Assembly (NCBI GenBank): GCA_965207475.1
Contig: OZ242278.1
Location: 496,001 to 560,000, forward strand
DNA length: 64,000 nucleotides
Direction: 5' to 3'
From: WTFY01 sp011523795
Lineage (GTDB): Bacteria; Pseudomonadota; Gammaproteobacteria; UBA4575
The notes beneath the pieces were generated by a model. The model worked only from the letters and a program-made list of their open reading frames with translations. It was not told where the DNA came from and did not search any database. Made by a program: the position numbers and the translations under genes. Shown here in pieces: positions 1-8,351 of this stretch; the stretch's first letter is position 1, and each line of letters opens with the position of its first letter.

Positions 1-51
1 GACAAGGAGATAGATGAATTGAGAGCCCTGACAAGACGGGAGTGTCATTGA
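1..51 (+). CDS. C-terminal tail of an upstream gene (partial)
   Basis: The first frame is open from base 1 to a TGA at 49-51 and ends in the residues ELRALTRRECH. Only 16 residues are inside the window, so no function can be given. The next gene starts with GTG at 42, inside this tail, which is the usual arrangement of translationally coupled genes and is the main reason to believe the frame is coding. Confidence 0.4.
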   Translation, partial: DKEIDELRALTRRECH

Positions 52-398
52 CGTTAGCAATCGTGCTTAATTTTGAAGAAAAATTCATAGCAGATGAAAA
101 GGAAAGGCTGAAGTACCTGCTGACACAATTCATGCCCCTGCTTGCAAGGGACCACACTTCAGAAGGCCAGGAAAACCACCAGGTTGTTTCGGGCATACTG
201 AAGCAGAACTTGACGCATACTGAATTGCTGGAAGAGCTCTGGCCAGTATTTGCAACCCCTGATGCAAAGCCCAAGCAACTTGTGCTGGCTGATGACGTTG
301 AACGGAACCTTGGACCAAACCGTTCTGCCGAATACCTAGGCCTGCACGCAGATATCAGCTACATGGTGGTAAAGCACTTAACTGACGCCCACAAGTAG
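42..398 (+). CDS. Hypothetical protein, 118 aa
   Basis: I do not recognise this protein. It is a soluble, mostly helical, charged protein with no signal peptide and no metal or nucleotide motif that I can see. The start is a GTG overlapping the end of the preceding frame by 10 bp, so translation is probably coupled to that gene; the next in-frame stop upstream is at 15-17. It converges on the tubulin-like gene at 516, with a strong inverted repeat between them. Coding is supported by length and arrangement only. Confidence 0.5.
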   Translation: MSLTLAIVLNFEEKFIADEKERLKYLLTQFMPLLARDHTSEGQENHQVVSGILKQNLTHTELLEELWPVFATPDAKPKQLVLADDVERNLGPNRSAEYLGLHADISYMVVKHLTDAHK

Positions 399-425
399 GC
401 AGTCGTGTGCCTGTGGAATCCAGAG

Positions 426-454
426 CGGCTCTTTGCGAATTTCGCAAAGAGCCG
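426..454. terminator. Perfect inverted repeat between convergent genes
   Basis: Fourteen-base arms (CGGCTCTTTGCGAA and its complement) are separated by one base, and a further GAG/CTC pair flanks them. The repeat lies between two convergent genes (ending at 398 on + and 516 on -) and so probably acts as a bidirectional terminator. There is no good T-run on either side, so termination efficiency is uncertain. Confidence 0.6.
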
Positions 455-515
455 ACTCGCCATTCATCAGGGTTGCACTGTACCCGATTTGAAGCGAAAG
501 TTATCGGAATGATCC

Positions 516-1778
516 CTAATTACACTGCTTTTGTTTAGCCTTGCTTAGCTTGTCGTAGGCACCTTTTGCATCGGCAAAACAGACAAGGTCAGTACATGTG
601 AGTCCAGGAAGAAGAATATCGGCATAAGAAGTCAGATGATCAAAAAATTCATGATGATCTATCTGGATGCTCGAATCTTCCGCAGTCAGAAAGCTGTCCT
701 TGAGCCTTTGTGCCAACTTGTCCTGTAGGCGATCTACACCAATTTCACGCGGTGCATGCATGTGTACATCTGCATGATTTGTCCGGAACTTCTTGTTCAA
801 CCCGGAAAAATCATCAAGGTGATCAATCCACTGTTCTATCACCTTTCTCCACTTGCTTAAGGCTTCACCTGGTAGTACCTGTACGCCTGGATGTGTAAAT
901 TTCGCCAAATTGTAATACATCCATTTGCCAGACCTGTTGCTTTCATCGGCTGCCTGCAGCATGTGAGCCATCTCCAGACCGGAACCCCGAACTGCATACC
1001 GCATGAATGAATCCTGGGCAAACTTGTTGGTTACTTCCTGACGGATCCGGTCGCGCACTGCCGGTACGCCAGTTTCCGTATAGGATGTAAGCCGCTGCCA
1101 GGAATGTTCAGTGTTCACAACAAAAAAACCGCCTGTAAACGGGTTGTTTTGATCCTTTGACTGACCTCCGGTCATGCCGTCAATTTCGCTGAGGCTTGCA
1201 TACAGGCTGGCAGGTACATCCCCATCCCCGCTATGCGGGAGTTGTCCTACACCGAATACCGGGATATCTTTTTTCAAGATGTCGGCTGCCAGGTGACGGG
1301 TCAGGTCTGGTGCCATGCCGCTCCCTGTACCGCCTGCCAAGTTAAAGCAAACCATAATTCGTGAAGGCAGTTCAGATTGCTCAGCATGGTTTACAAATGC
1401 TGTCAAGGATGCTTCAAGACCACTTTGATCATCGCCAGATGCCTTGGCATACATAGCCTTAGCCTCTGCCCTAGACAAATGTCCCCCCGATTCAGCCAGA
1501 GAAATACACTGGAACTGAAAGTGCTCAGCAGGAATTCCCTGCTCTTCAAGACGCTGGCTCAATCCAGCTGCATAACCCTTTACACGCAACAGGTCATCCT
1601 CACCCGTATCTATCACCAGTGCTGCCACTCTAGCACGGGAATCCATCAGGACATCTTCAATCTCACCCGTTCGAAGTAATCCGTCTACATAACCCGCTCC
1701 AGAACGTCCAATTCCAATTGCACTTACGCTATACGGTGCAGATCCATCCGTTGCACCACCGGACTTAGTTTTAGCCAT
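516..1778 (-). CDS. Tubulin/FtsZ-superfamily protein, paralogue A (short form)
   Basis: This 420-aa protein has the nucleotide-binding signature of the tubulin/FtsZ superfamily: a glycine-rich first loop GIGRSGAG (residues 22-29) and the tubulin signature GGTGSG (149-154) followed by a DLTRHL helix. A later segment, EVTNKFAQDSF, lies roughly where FtsZ has its T7 synergy loop; that assignment is inference. It is the last gene of an eight-gene minus-strand run and a paralogue of the genes at 4382 and 6525. Unlike them it lacks a ~30-residue insert containing the block YPRYYWNPNYEPWLPS before the signature motif, and it lacks the ~50-residue cysteine-containing C-terminal block. A GAGGGTG ribosome binding site precedes the ATG. 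It is not FtsZ: no division or cell-wall genes are nearby and similarity is confined to the nucleotide-binding core. Whether it polymerises is unknown. Confidence 0.75.
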   Translation of the reverse strand: MAKTKSGGATDGSAPYSVSAIGIGRSGAGYVDGLLRTGEIEDVLMDSRARVAALVIDTGEDDLLRVKGYAAGLSQRLEEQGIPAEHFQFQCISLAESGGHLSRAEAKAMYAKASGDDQSGLEASLTAFVNHAEQSELPSRIMVCFNLAGGTGSGMAPDLTRHLAADILKKDIPVFGVGQLPHSGDGDVPASLYASLSEIDGMTGGQSKDQNNPFTGGFFVVNTEHSWQRLTSYTETGVPAVRDRIRQEVTNKFAQDSFMRYAVRGSGLEMAHMLQAADESNRSGKWMYYNLAKFTHPGVQVLPGEALSKWRKVIEQWIDHLDDFSGLNKKFRTNHADVHMHAPREIGVDRLQDKLAQRLKDSFLTAEDSSIQIDHHEFFDHLTSYADILLPGLTCTDLVCFADAKGAYDKLSKAKQKQCN

Positions 1779-1928
1779 AATTTGTCACCCTCATTTTTCT
1801 TTATCAAATTATTTTCCTTGTCTTATTGGTAAATCCTCCATAGGAAACCCTGATTATCGTGATGAAATAGTTTAAACCCTGCCTTCACCTCCACCTGAAA
1901 TTATCTGAAAACAGCCGTGTGCAATTTC

Positions 1929-2303
1929 CTAGTGGCGTGGGCCCTGATCAGGGTGTAGCAACAACCGTTCCACGCGCTGTCCCTTCATGACATGAACTTT
2001 CAGAATTTCATCTACATCAGCTTCACAGCTGTACGTATACCAGACACCTTCAGGGTAGATAACGAGTGTTGGCCCTATTTCACAGCGATTCAAACAACCT
2101 GAGTGATTTACCCTGATGCCTTGGAGTCCGAGAGCCATCGAACGCCGGCACATATAGTCACAGAGTTCTTGTGACCCTTTTGCAAGACAGCTGCCTCGCC
2201 GATGAGATGCAGGTCTTTTGTTCGTGCAGCAGAAAATATGGACATCATAAAAAAGTTCTTCACTACGAGCCTGCCTGTTGCTTACACTTCGCCATTCAGC
2301 CAT
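1929..2303 (-). CDS. Thioredoxin-like [2Fe-2S] ferredoxin
   Basis: This 124-aa protein matches the thioredoxin-fold [2Fe-2S] ferredoxin family. The N-terminal VHIFCCTNKRP strand is followed by a spaced cysteine (RGSCLAKG), then NHSGCLNRCEIGPTLVIYP, giving the Cx(n)C...CxxxC ligand pattern, and a C-terminal segment VDEILKVHVMKG typical of the family. It would be a cytoplasmic one-electron carrier. The start has a GGAG site six bases upstream. It sits between the peroxiredoxin and tubulin-like A in the same direction, so it may supply or receive electrons within this locus; that role is inferred from position only. Confidence 0.8.
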   Translation of the reverse strand: MAEWRSVSNRQARSEELFYDVHIFCCTNKRPASHRRGSCLAKGSQELCDYMCRRSMALGLQGIRVNHSGCLNRCEIGPTLVIYPEGVWYTYSCEADVDEILKVHVMKGQRVERLLLHPDQGPRH

Positions 2304-2483
2304 GTGCTACTCCGCAATGCTTGTAGTCTTGCAACTACAGCGCCTTTCAACTCCCGTGAACAAACTGCCGCTTCAATGCTTCCAGAAAGTATTTTGCATT
2401 ACTTTATTCTAGTCAAGCTCCCACACGCGTTCCTACTCGCCTCGGTTGACCACTCAGGATTCAAGCTGGAATCTCATACCAAC

Positions 2484-2978
2484 TCACACAGCCTCAATTA
2501 ATGCATTTGCACTGCTCGCCTCACATGCAAGAATGCTTTCCTCGATGTTCAGAACGGCCACCACACCATCCTTAACTATCATCGAGTAACGCTCGGAACG
2601 ATCTCCTAGCCCAAAGTCTGAAAGGTCCAGACCGAGACCTATAGACTTTGCAAACCCTGCACCTGGGTCCGTCAGCATCATGACACTGCTGTCCGCACCG
2701 TGCTCTTGCGCCCAGGCCTGCAGGACAAATGGATCATTCGCAGATATGCATACAATGGTGTCAATACCCTTTGCAAGCAAATCGTCTGCATGCTTGGCAA
2801 AACTCGGTAAGTGCTGCTCAGAACATACAGGCGTGTATGCGCCCGGTAATCCAAATACAGCTACGGTCTTGCCCTCGAAAATCTCCTCACTCGTACTCGT
2901 CCGCACATCCAAGGGCGAATCAGGACCCATCCACTTGAATACTGCAGATGGTACTCTGTTACCAACTTCAATTGCCAC
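2484..2978 (-). CDS. Prx5-type peroxiredoxin
   Basis: This 164-aa protein is a peroxiredoxin of the Prx5/AhpE-like group that reduces hydroperoxides. The peroxidatic site is visible in GLPGAYTPVCSEQHLPSF. Another family block, VCISANDPFVLQAWAQEHGA, follows. The GTG start is preceded by AGGAG eight bases upstream. It lies downstream of the CbtB-like gene and upstream of the ferredoxin, which could form a redox-protection pair inside the cobalt/tubulin locus. The family call is firm; its substrate and reductant are not visible. Confidence 0.88.
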   Translation of the reverse strand: MAIEVGNRVPSAVFKWMGPDSPLDVRTSTSEEIFEGKTVAVFGLPGAYTPVCSEQHLPSFAKHADDLLAKGIDTIVCISANDPFVLQAWAQEHGADSSVMMLTDPGAGFAKSIGLGLDLSDFGLGDRSERYSMIVKDGVVAVLNIEESILACEASSANALIEAV

Positions 2979-3079
2979 TGCTCACTCTCCTGTTATTCTT
3001 GATTACTGGATGCCGCGAGATCGTCAATTACAACTCACCGGCATCCCCGTATAGCTTATGAACTTAACTCAGCATGAAT

Positions 3080-3277
3080 TCAGTGGCATGGAAACGAAAG
3101 CACATGGCGGACATCATGTGCTGCATTATGGATAGCCTCAGGCCCGGCAAAACCCACCGTGGATATGACAAGCATACCAGTGAGAATTGCTGCTGAAATG
3201 GCAAGGAATCTTTTCCATCCTGCAACTTCATATTGGATAGAGACTAAGCGGTCTGTCGCTTCTTTAGGTACGCTCAT
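3080..3277 (-). CDS. cbtB: CbtB-like cobalt transporter subunit
   Basis: A 65-aa protein with one membrane helix (about residues 24-42, AAILTGMLVISTVGFAGPEA) and a C-terminal histidine/cysteine tail HNAAHDVRHVLSFPCH. That tail is the hallmark of CbtB, the small subunit of the CbtAB cobalt uptake system. I chose the internal ATG at 3277 because AGGAG lies nine bases upstream; a longer 76-aa reading has no such site. The large partner CbtA, normally adjacent, is not in this window. The neighbouring CobW-type GTPase fits a cobalt- or other metal-handling role. Confidence 0.78.
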   Translation of the reverse strand: MSVPKEATDRLVSIQYEVAGWKRFLAISAAILTGMLVISTVGFAGPEAIHNAAHDVRHVLSFPCH

Positions 3278-3362
3278 TATTACTTCTCCTATAATCTCTG
3301 TTTGTATCAAATTCGTTGCAGTACATTAAGTTGACGATCATTGATGTGGCTATTTCCAGCGT

Positions 3363-4352
3363 TCAACTCCCAGGCACAACGCACGTTGCAAAGCCTTCGG
3401 CAAATTCATCTTGATCAAGGTTTTTACCAATCATCACATATTCGGTAACTTTTTCTTCATCCGGAGCCCAGGGACGCTCGGGTTGCATCGAAGTCAACAT
3501 GCGTACACTTTGAAACACCACGCGTTCCTTGAAACCCAGCGCATTAAAAATACCTTTTGTACGGTACATGTCTTCACCGCGCTCCAAGAGCATCTCATTC
3601 AGCCAAATCATGAACCGGTTCATGTCGATAGGCCGTTCCTCACGCAGGACAAATGACCCGACGGACTGATCATGCTCGTGCTCGGTGCCCTCCAGCAGTG
3701 TCGGGTCCAGTTGTAGCTTTTCTCCCAATTCGAAGGCGCCCACACCGAAAACCTTGTCGATCTCTATGTCGCTGTTCTTGGTGTGATAAACCTTTGCAAT
3801 GGAATTGGATTTCCGTATCACCTGCTCGACCTTCTTTAGTTCCTCACTGGACACGAGGTCGGTTTTATTCAAAAGAATGATGTCTGCAAACGCAATTTGC
3901 TCTTGCGCCTCTTCGCTTTGTGCAAGATTTTGTTCAAGGTTGACTGCATCAGCCAGGGTGATGAACGAGTCAAGCTTGGTCCTAGAGGTCAGCTTGTCTT
4001 CCAAAAAGAACGTGGAAGCGACCGGTGCCGGGTCAGCCAGCCCTGTGGTTTCAATCAGGATCGCATCAAGTTCTGATCGCTTTTGCAATCTCTCTAGCGT
4101 ATCTATCAGGTCACCACGCACAGTGCAGCACAAGCACCCGTTGTTGAATTCCACCAACTCTTCTTGATCATCTTGAACGATCAGCTGTCCGTCTATGCTG
4201 ATCTCACCAAACTCATTCACAATTACCGCAATATTTCTGCCATGCTGCTCGGAGAGGATCCGGTTAATCAGCGTAGTCTTTCCTGATCCCAGGAATCCTG
4301 TCACCACAGTGACCGGTATACGCCCGCCCGATTGCTTCGCAGCTTCTTCCAT
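3363..4352 (-). CDS. CobW/COG0523-family metallochaperone GTPase
   Basis: This is a 329-aa G3E-family P-loop GTPase. It has Walker A GFLGSGKT near residue 20, the metal-binding GCLCC motif near residue 75, an ETTGLADP switch region and the NKTD base-specificity motif near residue 163. A C-terminal CobW_C domain begins after a short EHEHDQ stretch. Proteins of this family insert or deliver cobalt, zinc or iron to target enzymes; nitrile hydratase activators belong here. The ATG at 4352 has GAGAGG eight bases upstream. It follows tubulin-like B by 29 bases and precedes cbtB, so all three are probably co-transcribed. The client protein is not evident; the tubulin-like proteins are the obvious candidates by position. 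Confidence 0.88.
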   Translation of the reverse strand: MEEAAKQSGGRIPVTVVTGFLGSGKTTLINRILSEQHGRNIAVIVNEFGEISIDGQLIVQDDQEELVEFNNGCLCCTVRGDLIDTLERLQKRSELDAILIETTGLADPAPVASTFFLEDKLTSRTKLDSFITLADAVNLEQNLAQSEEAQEQIAFADIILLNKTDLVSSEELKKVEQVIRKSNSIAKVYHTKNSDIEIDKVFGVGAFELGEKLQLDPTLLEGTEHEHDQSVGSFVLREERPIDMNRFMIWLNEMLLERGEDMYRTKGIFNALGFKERVVFQSVRMLTSMQPERPWAPDEEKVTEYVMIGKNLDQDEFAEGFATCVVPGS

Positions 4353-4381
4353 TACCAAATCCTCTCCAGCATGTGCTTGTA

Positions 4382-6052
4382 TTACGGCGTTGGAACAACC
4401 GTCTTGGTCATCATGTCGATGCCCTCTGCAAGGATCGACGTGCGGTCTGCTGGCGGCAGTGTATCACCCCGCATTTGGTCATACGGAACCACTACCCAGC
4501 ATGCACATCCCCACAGGCATTCGCCAGCCATGCCATTGAAACGGATCGCTGGCTCAGACATCATCACGCCCAAATCAAGCAGCCACGAATGAAGCAGCAG
4601 CTTTCCTTCCCAATCGTGGGTATCGTATGCCTCGCGCGATTTCCAGAAGACATCGAGATCGGTCTTTGCCATGCCTGGCAGAATGATATCTGCATAGGAA
4701 GTCAGGTGATCGAAGAACTCATGGTTACTGATCTGAAACGTTGAATCATCGCCTGAAACCAGAAACTTGTCCCTGATCTTGGCCTCCAAGGCACTGTCAA
4801 GCTCATCGAAACCAAGTTCGCGTGGTGCATGCGCGTGCACCTCGGCATAGTCAGTCCTGAAATCCTTGCTGACCCCTGAGTAGTCATCAATATGTCCTAC
4901 CCACTGATCCATCACCTTACGCCACTTGCTGATCGGTTCACCTGGAAGCACCTGCACTCCAGGATGCGTGAACTTCGACAGGTTGTAGAGCGTCCAGTTT
5001 CGAGACTTCCCGCTGACTGTTTCATGGGGGGCACCCGTGAATCCTGCCGGCCTCAATGCGCGGAACAACAGCTTGCCATCTTCCTTGTAGGCAAAACGCA
5101 TGAATGAGTCCTGGGCAAATTTGTTGGTCACTTCATTAGCAATTCGGTGACGAACCTCAGGATCTATATTGCGGTTTCTGTCGTCGTTCTGCGTATAGGA
5201 TGACAGCCTTTGGAAAGAGTGCTCGGTGTTAACCGCCATGAATCCGCCAGTAAACGGGCTTTTATACAAATCACCCCATACTGCGCAAACTCCAGCATTC
5301 TTGTCATCATCAAGCATGCAGTCAATCTCATTCAGCGTCGGAAATATTGCTGGATTCACGGCTTCTCCGTCGCCACTGTTGGGAAGCTGCCCTACACCTA
5401 CCACGGGGATGCGCCGTCCGAGCTTGACCGAAGACAAATGGCGTGCCAAGTCGACCATGATGCCACTTCCGGTGCCTCCATTAATGCTGAAACAAGTCAG
5501 CACCATGGACGGCAGCTGAGCCTGCTCGACATGATCGGCAAACCTCTGCAGAGCCCTTTCCATCGGGCGGTCCCCATCGTAATAGGCTCGTGCATACAGT
5601 GCTTTAGCAACGGCCCGAGGGATGTGGTCTCCAGCTTCCGGCATCGTCAGATTGGATGGAAGCCATGGTTCGTAATTAGGGTTCCAGTAATACCTTGGAT
5701 ACTCAAGTTTCAGAAACTCGCGCATCCTTCTCAAGGAATTAAACAGGTCATCACGCTCCGGGATCTCCAGGCTAATCGCCTCGAACTGGAAACGCTCCTC
5801 GGGTATGCCACGTTCTCTCAAACGCTCTCGCAGACCCGCAGCATAGTCCTTGGCCTGAAGCATGTCCTCTTCACCAACATCGACAACCAGTGCCGCAATT
5901 CTTGCTCGAGGATCCTCCAGGATGTCTTCCACCTCACCCGTGCGTAACATCCCATCCACATAGCCTGCGCCGGTTCGGCCAATTCCGACCACATGGATGC
6001 AATGCGGCGCCTGTTCACCGGTTGCACTGTGATACATTGATTTTTGTGCCAT
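4382..6052 (-). CDS. Tubulin/FtsZ-superfamily protein, paralogue B
   Basis: A 556-aa paralogue of the flanking tubulin-like genes. GIGRTGAG (about residues 23-30) and GGTGSG (about 192-197, followed by IMVDLARHL) form the nucleotide site. A family-specific insert, FNSLRRMREFLKLEYPRYYW and onward, lies at about 104-134. A C-terminal block (about 495-530) contains EPAIRFNGMAGECLWGCACW, with three closely spaced cysteines. The middle part (VTNKFAQDSFMRFA, YNLSKFTHPGVQVLPGEPIS) is closely shared with paralogue A. The ATG at 6052 has GGAGG seven bases upstream. It sits immediately before the CobW GTPase. The cysteine cluster could bind a metal or an Fe-S centre, which would fit CobW, CbtB and ferredoxin neighbours; this is inference. 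Confidence 0.75.
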   Translation of the reverse strand: MAQKSMYHSATGEQAPHCIHVVGIGRTGAGYVDGMLRTGEVEDILEDPRARIAALVVDVGEEDMLQAKDYAAGLRERLRERGIPEERFQFEAISLEIPERDDLFNSLRRMREFLKLEYPRYYWNPNYEPWLPSNLTMPEAGDHIPRAVAKALYARAYYDGDRPMERALQRFADHVEQAQLPSMVLTCFSINGGTGSGIMVDLARHLSSVKLGRRIPVVGVGQLPNSGDGEAVNPAIFPTLNEIDCMLDDDKNAGVCAVWGDLYKSPFTGGFMAVNTEHSFQRLSSYTQNDDRNRNIDPEVRHRIANEVTNKFAQDSFMRFAYKEDGKLLFRALRPAGFTGAPHETVSGKSRNWTLYNLSKFTHPGVQVLPGEPISKWRKVMDQWVGHIDDYSGVSKDFRTDYAEVHAHAPRELGFDELDSALEAKIRDKFLVSGDDSTFQISNHEFFDHLTSYADIILPGMAKTDLDVFWKSREAYDTHDWEGKLLLHSWLLDLGVMMSEPAIRFNGMAGECLWGCACWVVVPYDQMRGDTLPPADRTSILAEGIDMMTKTVVPTP

Positions 6053-6153
6053 CACTCAACCTCCTGCTTTTTAGTAAACATTTTGTATGCTTAAAATCGG
6101 ATTAAGCAATTTTTGGAAACTACTGAATGCTTTACGTCGAAAATGAGCAAGAT

Positions 6154-6480
6154 TCAGCATCTTGGTGTAAAGCCCGTATCTTCATCAAGAAAACCCAAAT
6201 CGTATAGAATATGCGCAGCCGACGTTGAACGTTCATCCGTGACATAGACCCGGTAATCTTCGACGAATAACCCGGGGTCTTTATCAATCACACCTTCTTC
6301 AATCAGCCTGACTCCTTCCTCAAGATTATTTCTGCTCAACTGCGCTTTCCAAATCGGATTCTCTATATAAATCGCCTCGTCATCACACCCCGTAACGGTC
6401 AGGGTCTTGCCACCTGCAACGGTAGGCACCTCCATCCCGCCCTTATATCTCTTTTTCACTAGCGCCCAATCAAGTGGCAT
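6154..6480 (-). CDS. Small orphan protein between tubulin-like genes
   Basis: I do not recognise this 108-aa protein. It begins MPLDWALVKKRYKGGMEVPT and is a compact, acidic, probably alpha/beta soluble protein without signal peptide or cysteine motif. It sits 44 bases after paralogue C and about 100 before paralogue B on the same strand, so it is most likely part of the operon. The ATG at 6480 has AGAGGTG upstream; a GTG at 6492 is an alternative start. It may be a partner or regulator of the tubulin-like proteins, but nothing in the sequence shows it. Confidence 0.6.
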   Translation of the reverse strand: MPLDWALVKKRYKGGMEVPTVAGGKTLTVTGCDDEAIYIENPIWKAQLSRNNLEEGVRLIEEGVIDKDPGLFVEDYRVYVTDERSTSAAHILYDLGFLDEDTGFTPRC

Positions 6481-6524
6481 CGCTCCGGTCACCTCTTTAC
6501 AAGCGCTTTCGCTGACGGCATCTG

Positions 6525-8117
6525 TTAGCCTGCCTCAGCTGCAGCAGTTCTTACATCCTGTTCAAGATCCGGCCCGCGAATCTGGTCATAGGGTACGACC
6601 ACCCAGCAGGCACAACCCCACAGGCACTCTCCAGCCATGCCGTTAAACCGGATAGCCGGCTCGCAAAGCATGACGCCCAAGTCCACCAGCCATGCATGAC
6701 ATTCCAGCTTCTGTTCCCACTCGTTCTGGTCATAGGCCTGGCGCGATTCGAAAAACAAATCAAAATCCAGCTTGTTTATGCAGGGCAGGACGAACTGCAT
6801 GGACGTCGGGCCCAATCCGGCTGAAGCGGCAATCGCGGGTTCTGCCACCGGCGAAAATGACTTGCCCAAAGCCTCGGCCGCCTTGCACGCCCTGTCATCT
6901 TCCGGGTCAGCCGCCCGTACTTCCAGGAACTCCGGTTTATACGTGCTGCGAATTCCCAGGCGACCGGCCATATCATCACTCGCCTGCAGGTCCCCCTCGG
7001 TATCAGCAAATCCCAGCACATGCGCCCACCGGTTACCGTATGGAGTTCGAGCCGCAGCATGCTGCGTGGGTGGAGCGCCTACCCAGTTCAGCATCCTGAG
7101 TGTTTCCCAAAGATCTATCCCGTTGTTGTGTGTCAGAAATGCCGAAACTTCTCGGTCCATTCGCGCATGGGTTGCTTCCAAGTCACGAGTTGTCTCCCAA
7201 ACCGCCTTCTGGGGAACGACAATCACGCCACCGGTAAACGGATTCCGGTACAGGTCACCCCAAACGGACACCACACCCTTGTTCTTTTCCTCGTCCCCCA
7301 TGCAATCCAGCTCATTCAATGCAGGGAACAAATGACTGCCTCTATGGGCTTCGTCATCGCCTTCGCAGGGTAAAATTGCAACACCAACTACCAGTGCACG
7401 CCTGCCAAAGCAGACATTCGAAAGATGACGTGCCATGTCGACCATGATCCCGCTGCCCGTACCGCCGCCTAGGCCAAACACTACAGCCACCACGGATTGA
7501 CCTGGCAGATTGTCGACATTCTCGGCAAAACGCTTCATCGCATCACGCATCGGACGTGTGCCGTCATAGTAGCTTTTTGCATAAATGGCTTTTGATACCG
7601 AGCGCTGGAAGTGTTCCCCTTCCTTGGGCAAGCTGATGCCTGAAGGCAGCCAAGGCTCGTAGTTTGGATTCCAGTAGTACCGGGGATATTCGAGTTTCAG
7701 AAATTCACGCATTCTGCGCAAACTGTTGAAAAGTTCATCCCGCTCAGGGACTTCGAGTGCCACCGTTTCAACATTTGCAACATCCCCAGGCAGCTTTTCA
7801 GCAAGTTCAGATACCTGAAGGAGGTCCTGGTCACCAATGTCAACGGCGAGTACATTCAACGGGGCACTGTCGGATTCGACCTGACGTTCTGCTTTCTCTC
7901 TTAAAATCTGTGCAATGACGTCTGCGCCTGTTTTGCCTATCCCCACAACTGAAACCGAGCATGGTGTAGTATCCTCTGCACCGATTCGATGTATTCCACG
8001 CTGAAGCGCACTCAGCTTTCTCCTGGCCAGCTTTTCTTCAGGTGTCAACGAAGAAGCGCCTGAAGCCTTGGATTTGGAAGGTCCCTTTCTGGGTGGGGAT
8101 GGATTTTTTGTAGCCAT
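6525..8117 (-). CDS. Tubulin/FtsZ-superfamily protein, paralogue C (divergent)
   Basis: This 530-aa protein is the first gene of the eight-gene run. A ~50-residue N-terminal extension rich in Lys, Ser and Pro precedes GIGKTGAD (59-66). The tubulin signature GGGTGSG is at about 217-223. It shares with B the insert (126-158) and, almost residue for residue, the C-terminal EPAIRFNGMAGECLWGCACW block. Its middle third is very different: the VTNKFAQDSF segment conserved in A and B is replaced by unrelated sequence. It may therefore be a non-catalytic or capping partner (inference). AAGGAG lies six bases before the ATG. Confidence 0.72.
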   Translation of the reverse strand: MATKNPSPPRKGPSKSKASGASSLTPEEKLARRKLSALQRGIHRIGAEDTTPCSVSVVGIGKTGADVIAQILREKAERQVESDSAPLNVLAVDIGDQDLLQVSELAEKLPGDVANVETVALEVPERDELFNSLRRMREFLKLEYPRYYWNPNYEPWLPSGISLPKEGEHFQRSVSKAIYAKSYYDGTRPMRDAMKRFAENVDNLPGQSVVAVVFGLGGGTGSGIMVDMARHLSNVCFGRRALVVGVAILPCEGDDEAHRGSHLFPALNELDCMGDEEKNKGVVSVWGDLYRNPFTGGVIVVPQKAVWETTRDLEATHARMDREVSAFLTHNNGIDLWETLRMLNWVGAPPTQHAAARTPYGNRWAHVLGFADTEGDLQASDDMAGRLGIRSTYKPEFLEVRAADPEDDRACKAAEALGKSFSPVAEPAIAASAGLGPTSMQFVLPCINKLDFDLFFESRQAYDQNEWEQKLECHAWLVDLGVMLCEPAIRFNGMAGECLWGCACWVVVPYDQIRGPDLEQDVRTAAAEAG

Positions 8118-8226
8118 TTCTGTCTCCTTCCTTATGAGCTTGTATTAGGAGTCAGCTCTCGCATTCCCTATACGAATGACTGATTGATATATTGTATGAC
8201 TTATTCAGCGGGCGCGCAGTAACATA

Positions 8227-8250
8227 AAACAATGTTTTTTTCCATTGTTT
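8227..8250 (-). terminator. Weak hairpin upstream of the tubulin operon
   Basis: AAACAATG and its complement CATTGTTT flank an eight-base loop. On the minus strand it lies about 100 bases after the end of the small gene at 8352, and about 110 bases before the start of tubulin-like C. It could separate the two transcripts, but the stem is only eight mostly A/T pairs, so the call is tentative. Confidence 0.3.
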
Positions 8251-8351
8251 ATTCCTATCATGCTCTGTGACGTCATGTAAGCAATCTATAGAGTTGCCCA
8301 AATCATCGTTATCGTTAGACCTCTGTTACATCCCTAAACCCAATCAAATTT

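Noticed and set aside
516..8117. Possibility that the tubulin-like genes are FtsZ or a plasmid TubZ segregation system
   Set aside because: They are 420-556 aa with long family-specific regions unlike FtsZ, and no division genes, centromere repeats or TubR-like DNA-binding gene are nearby.
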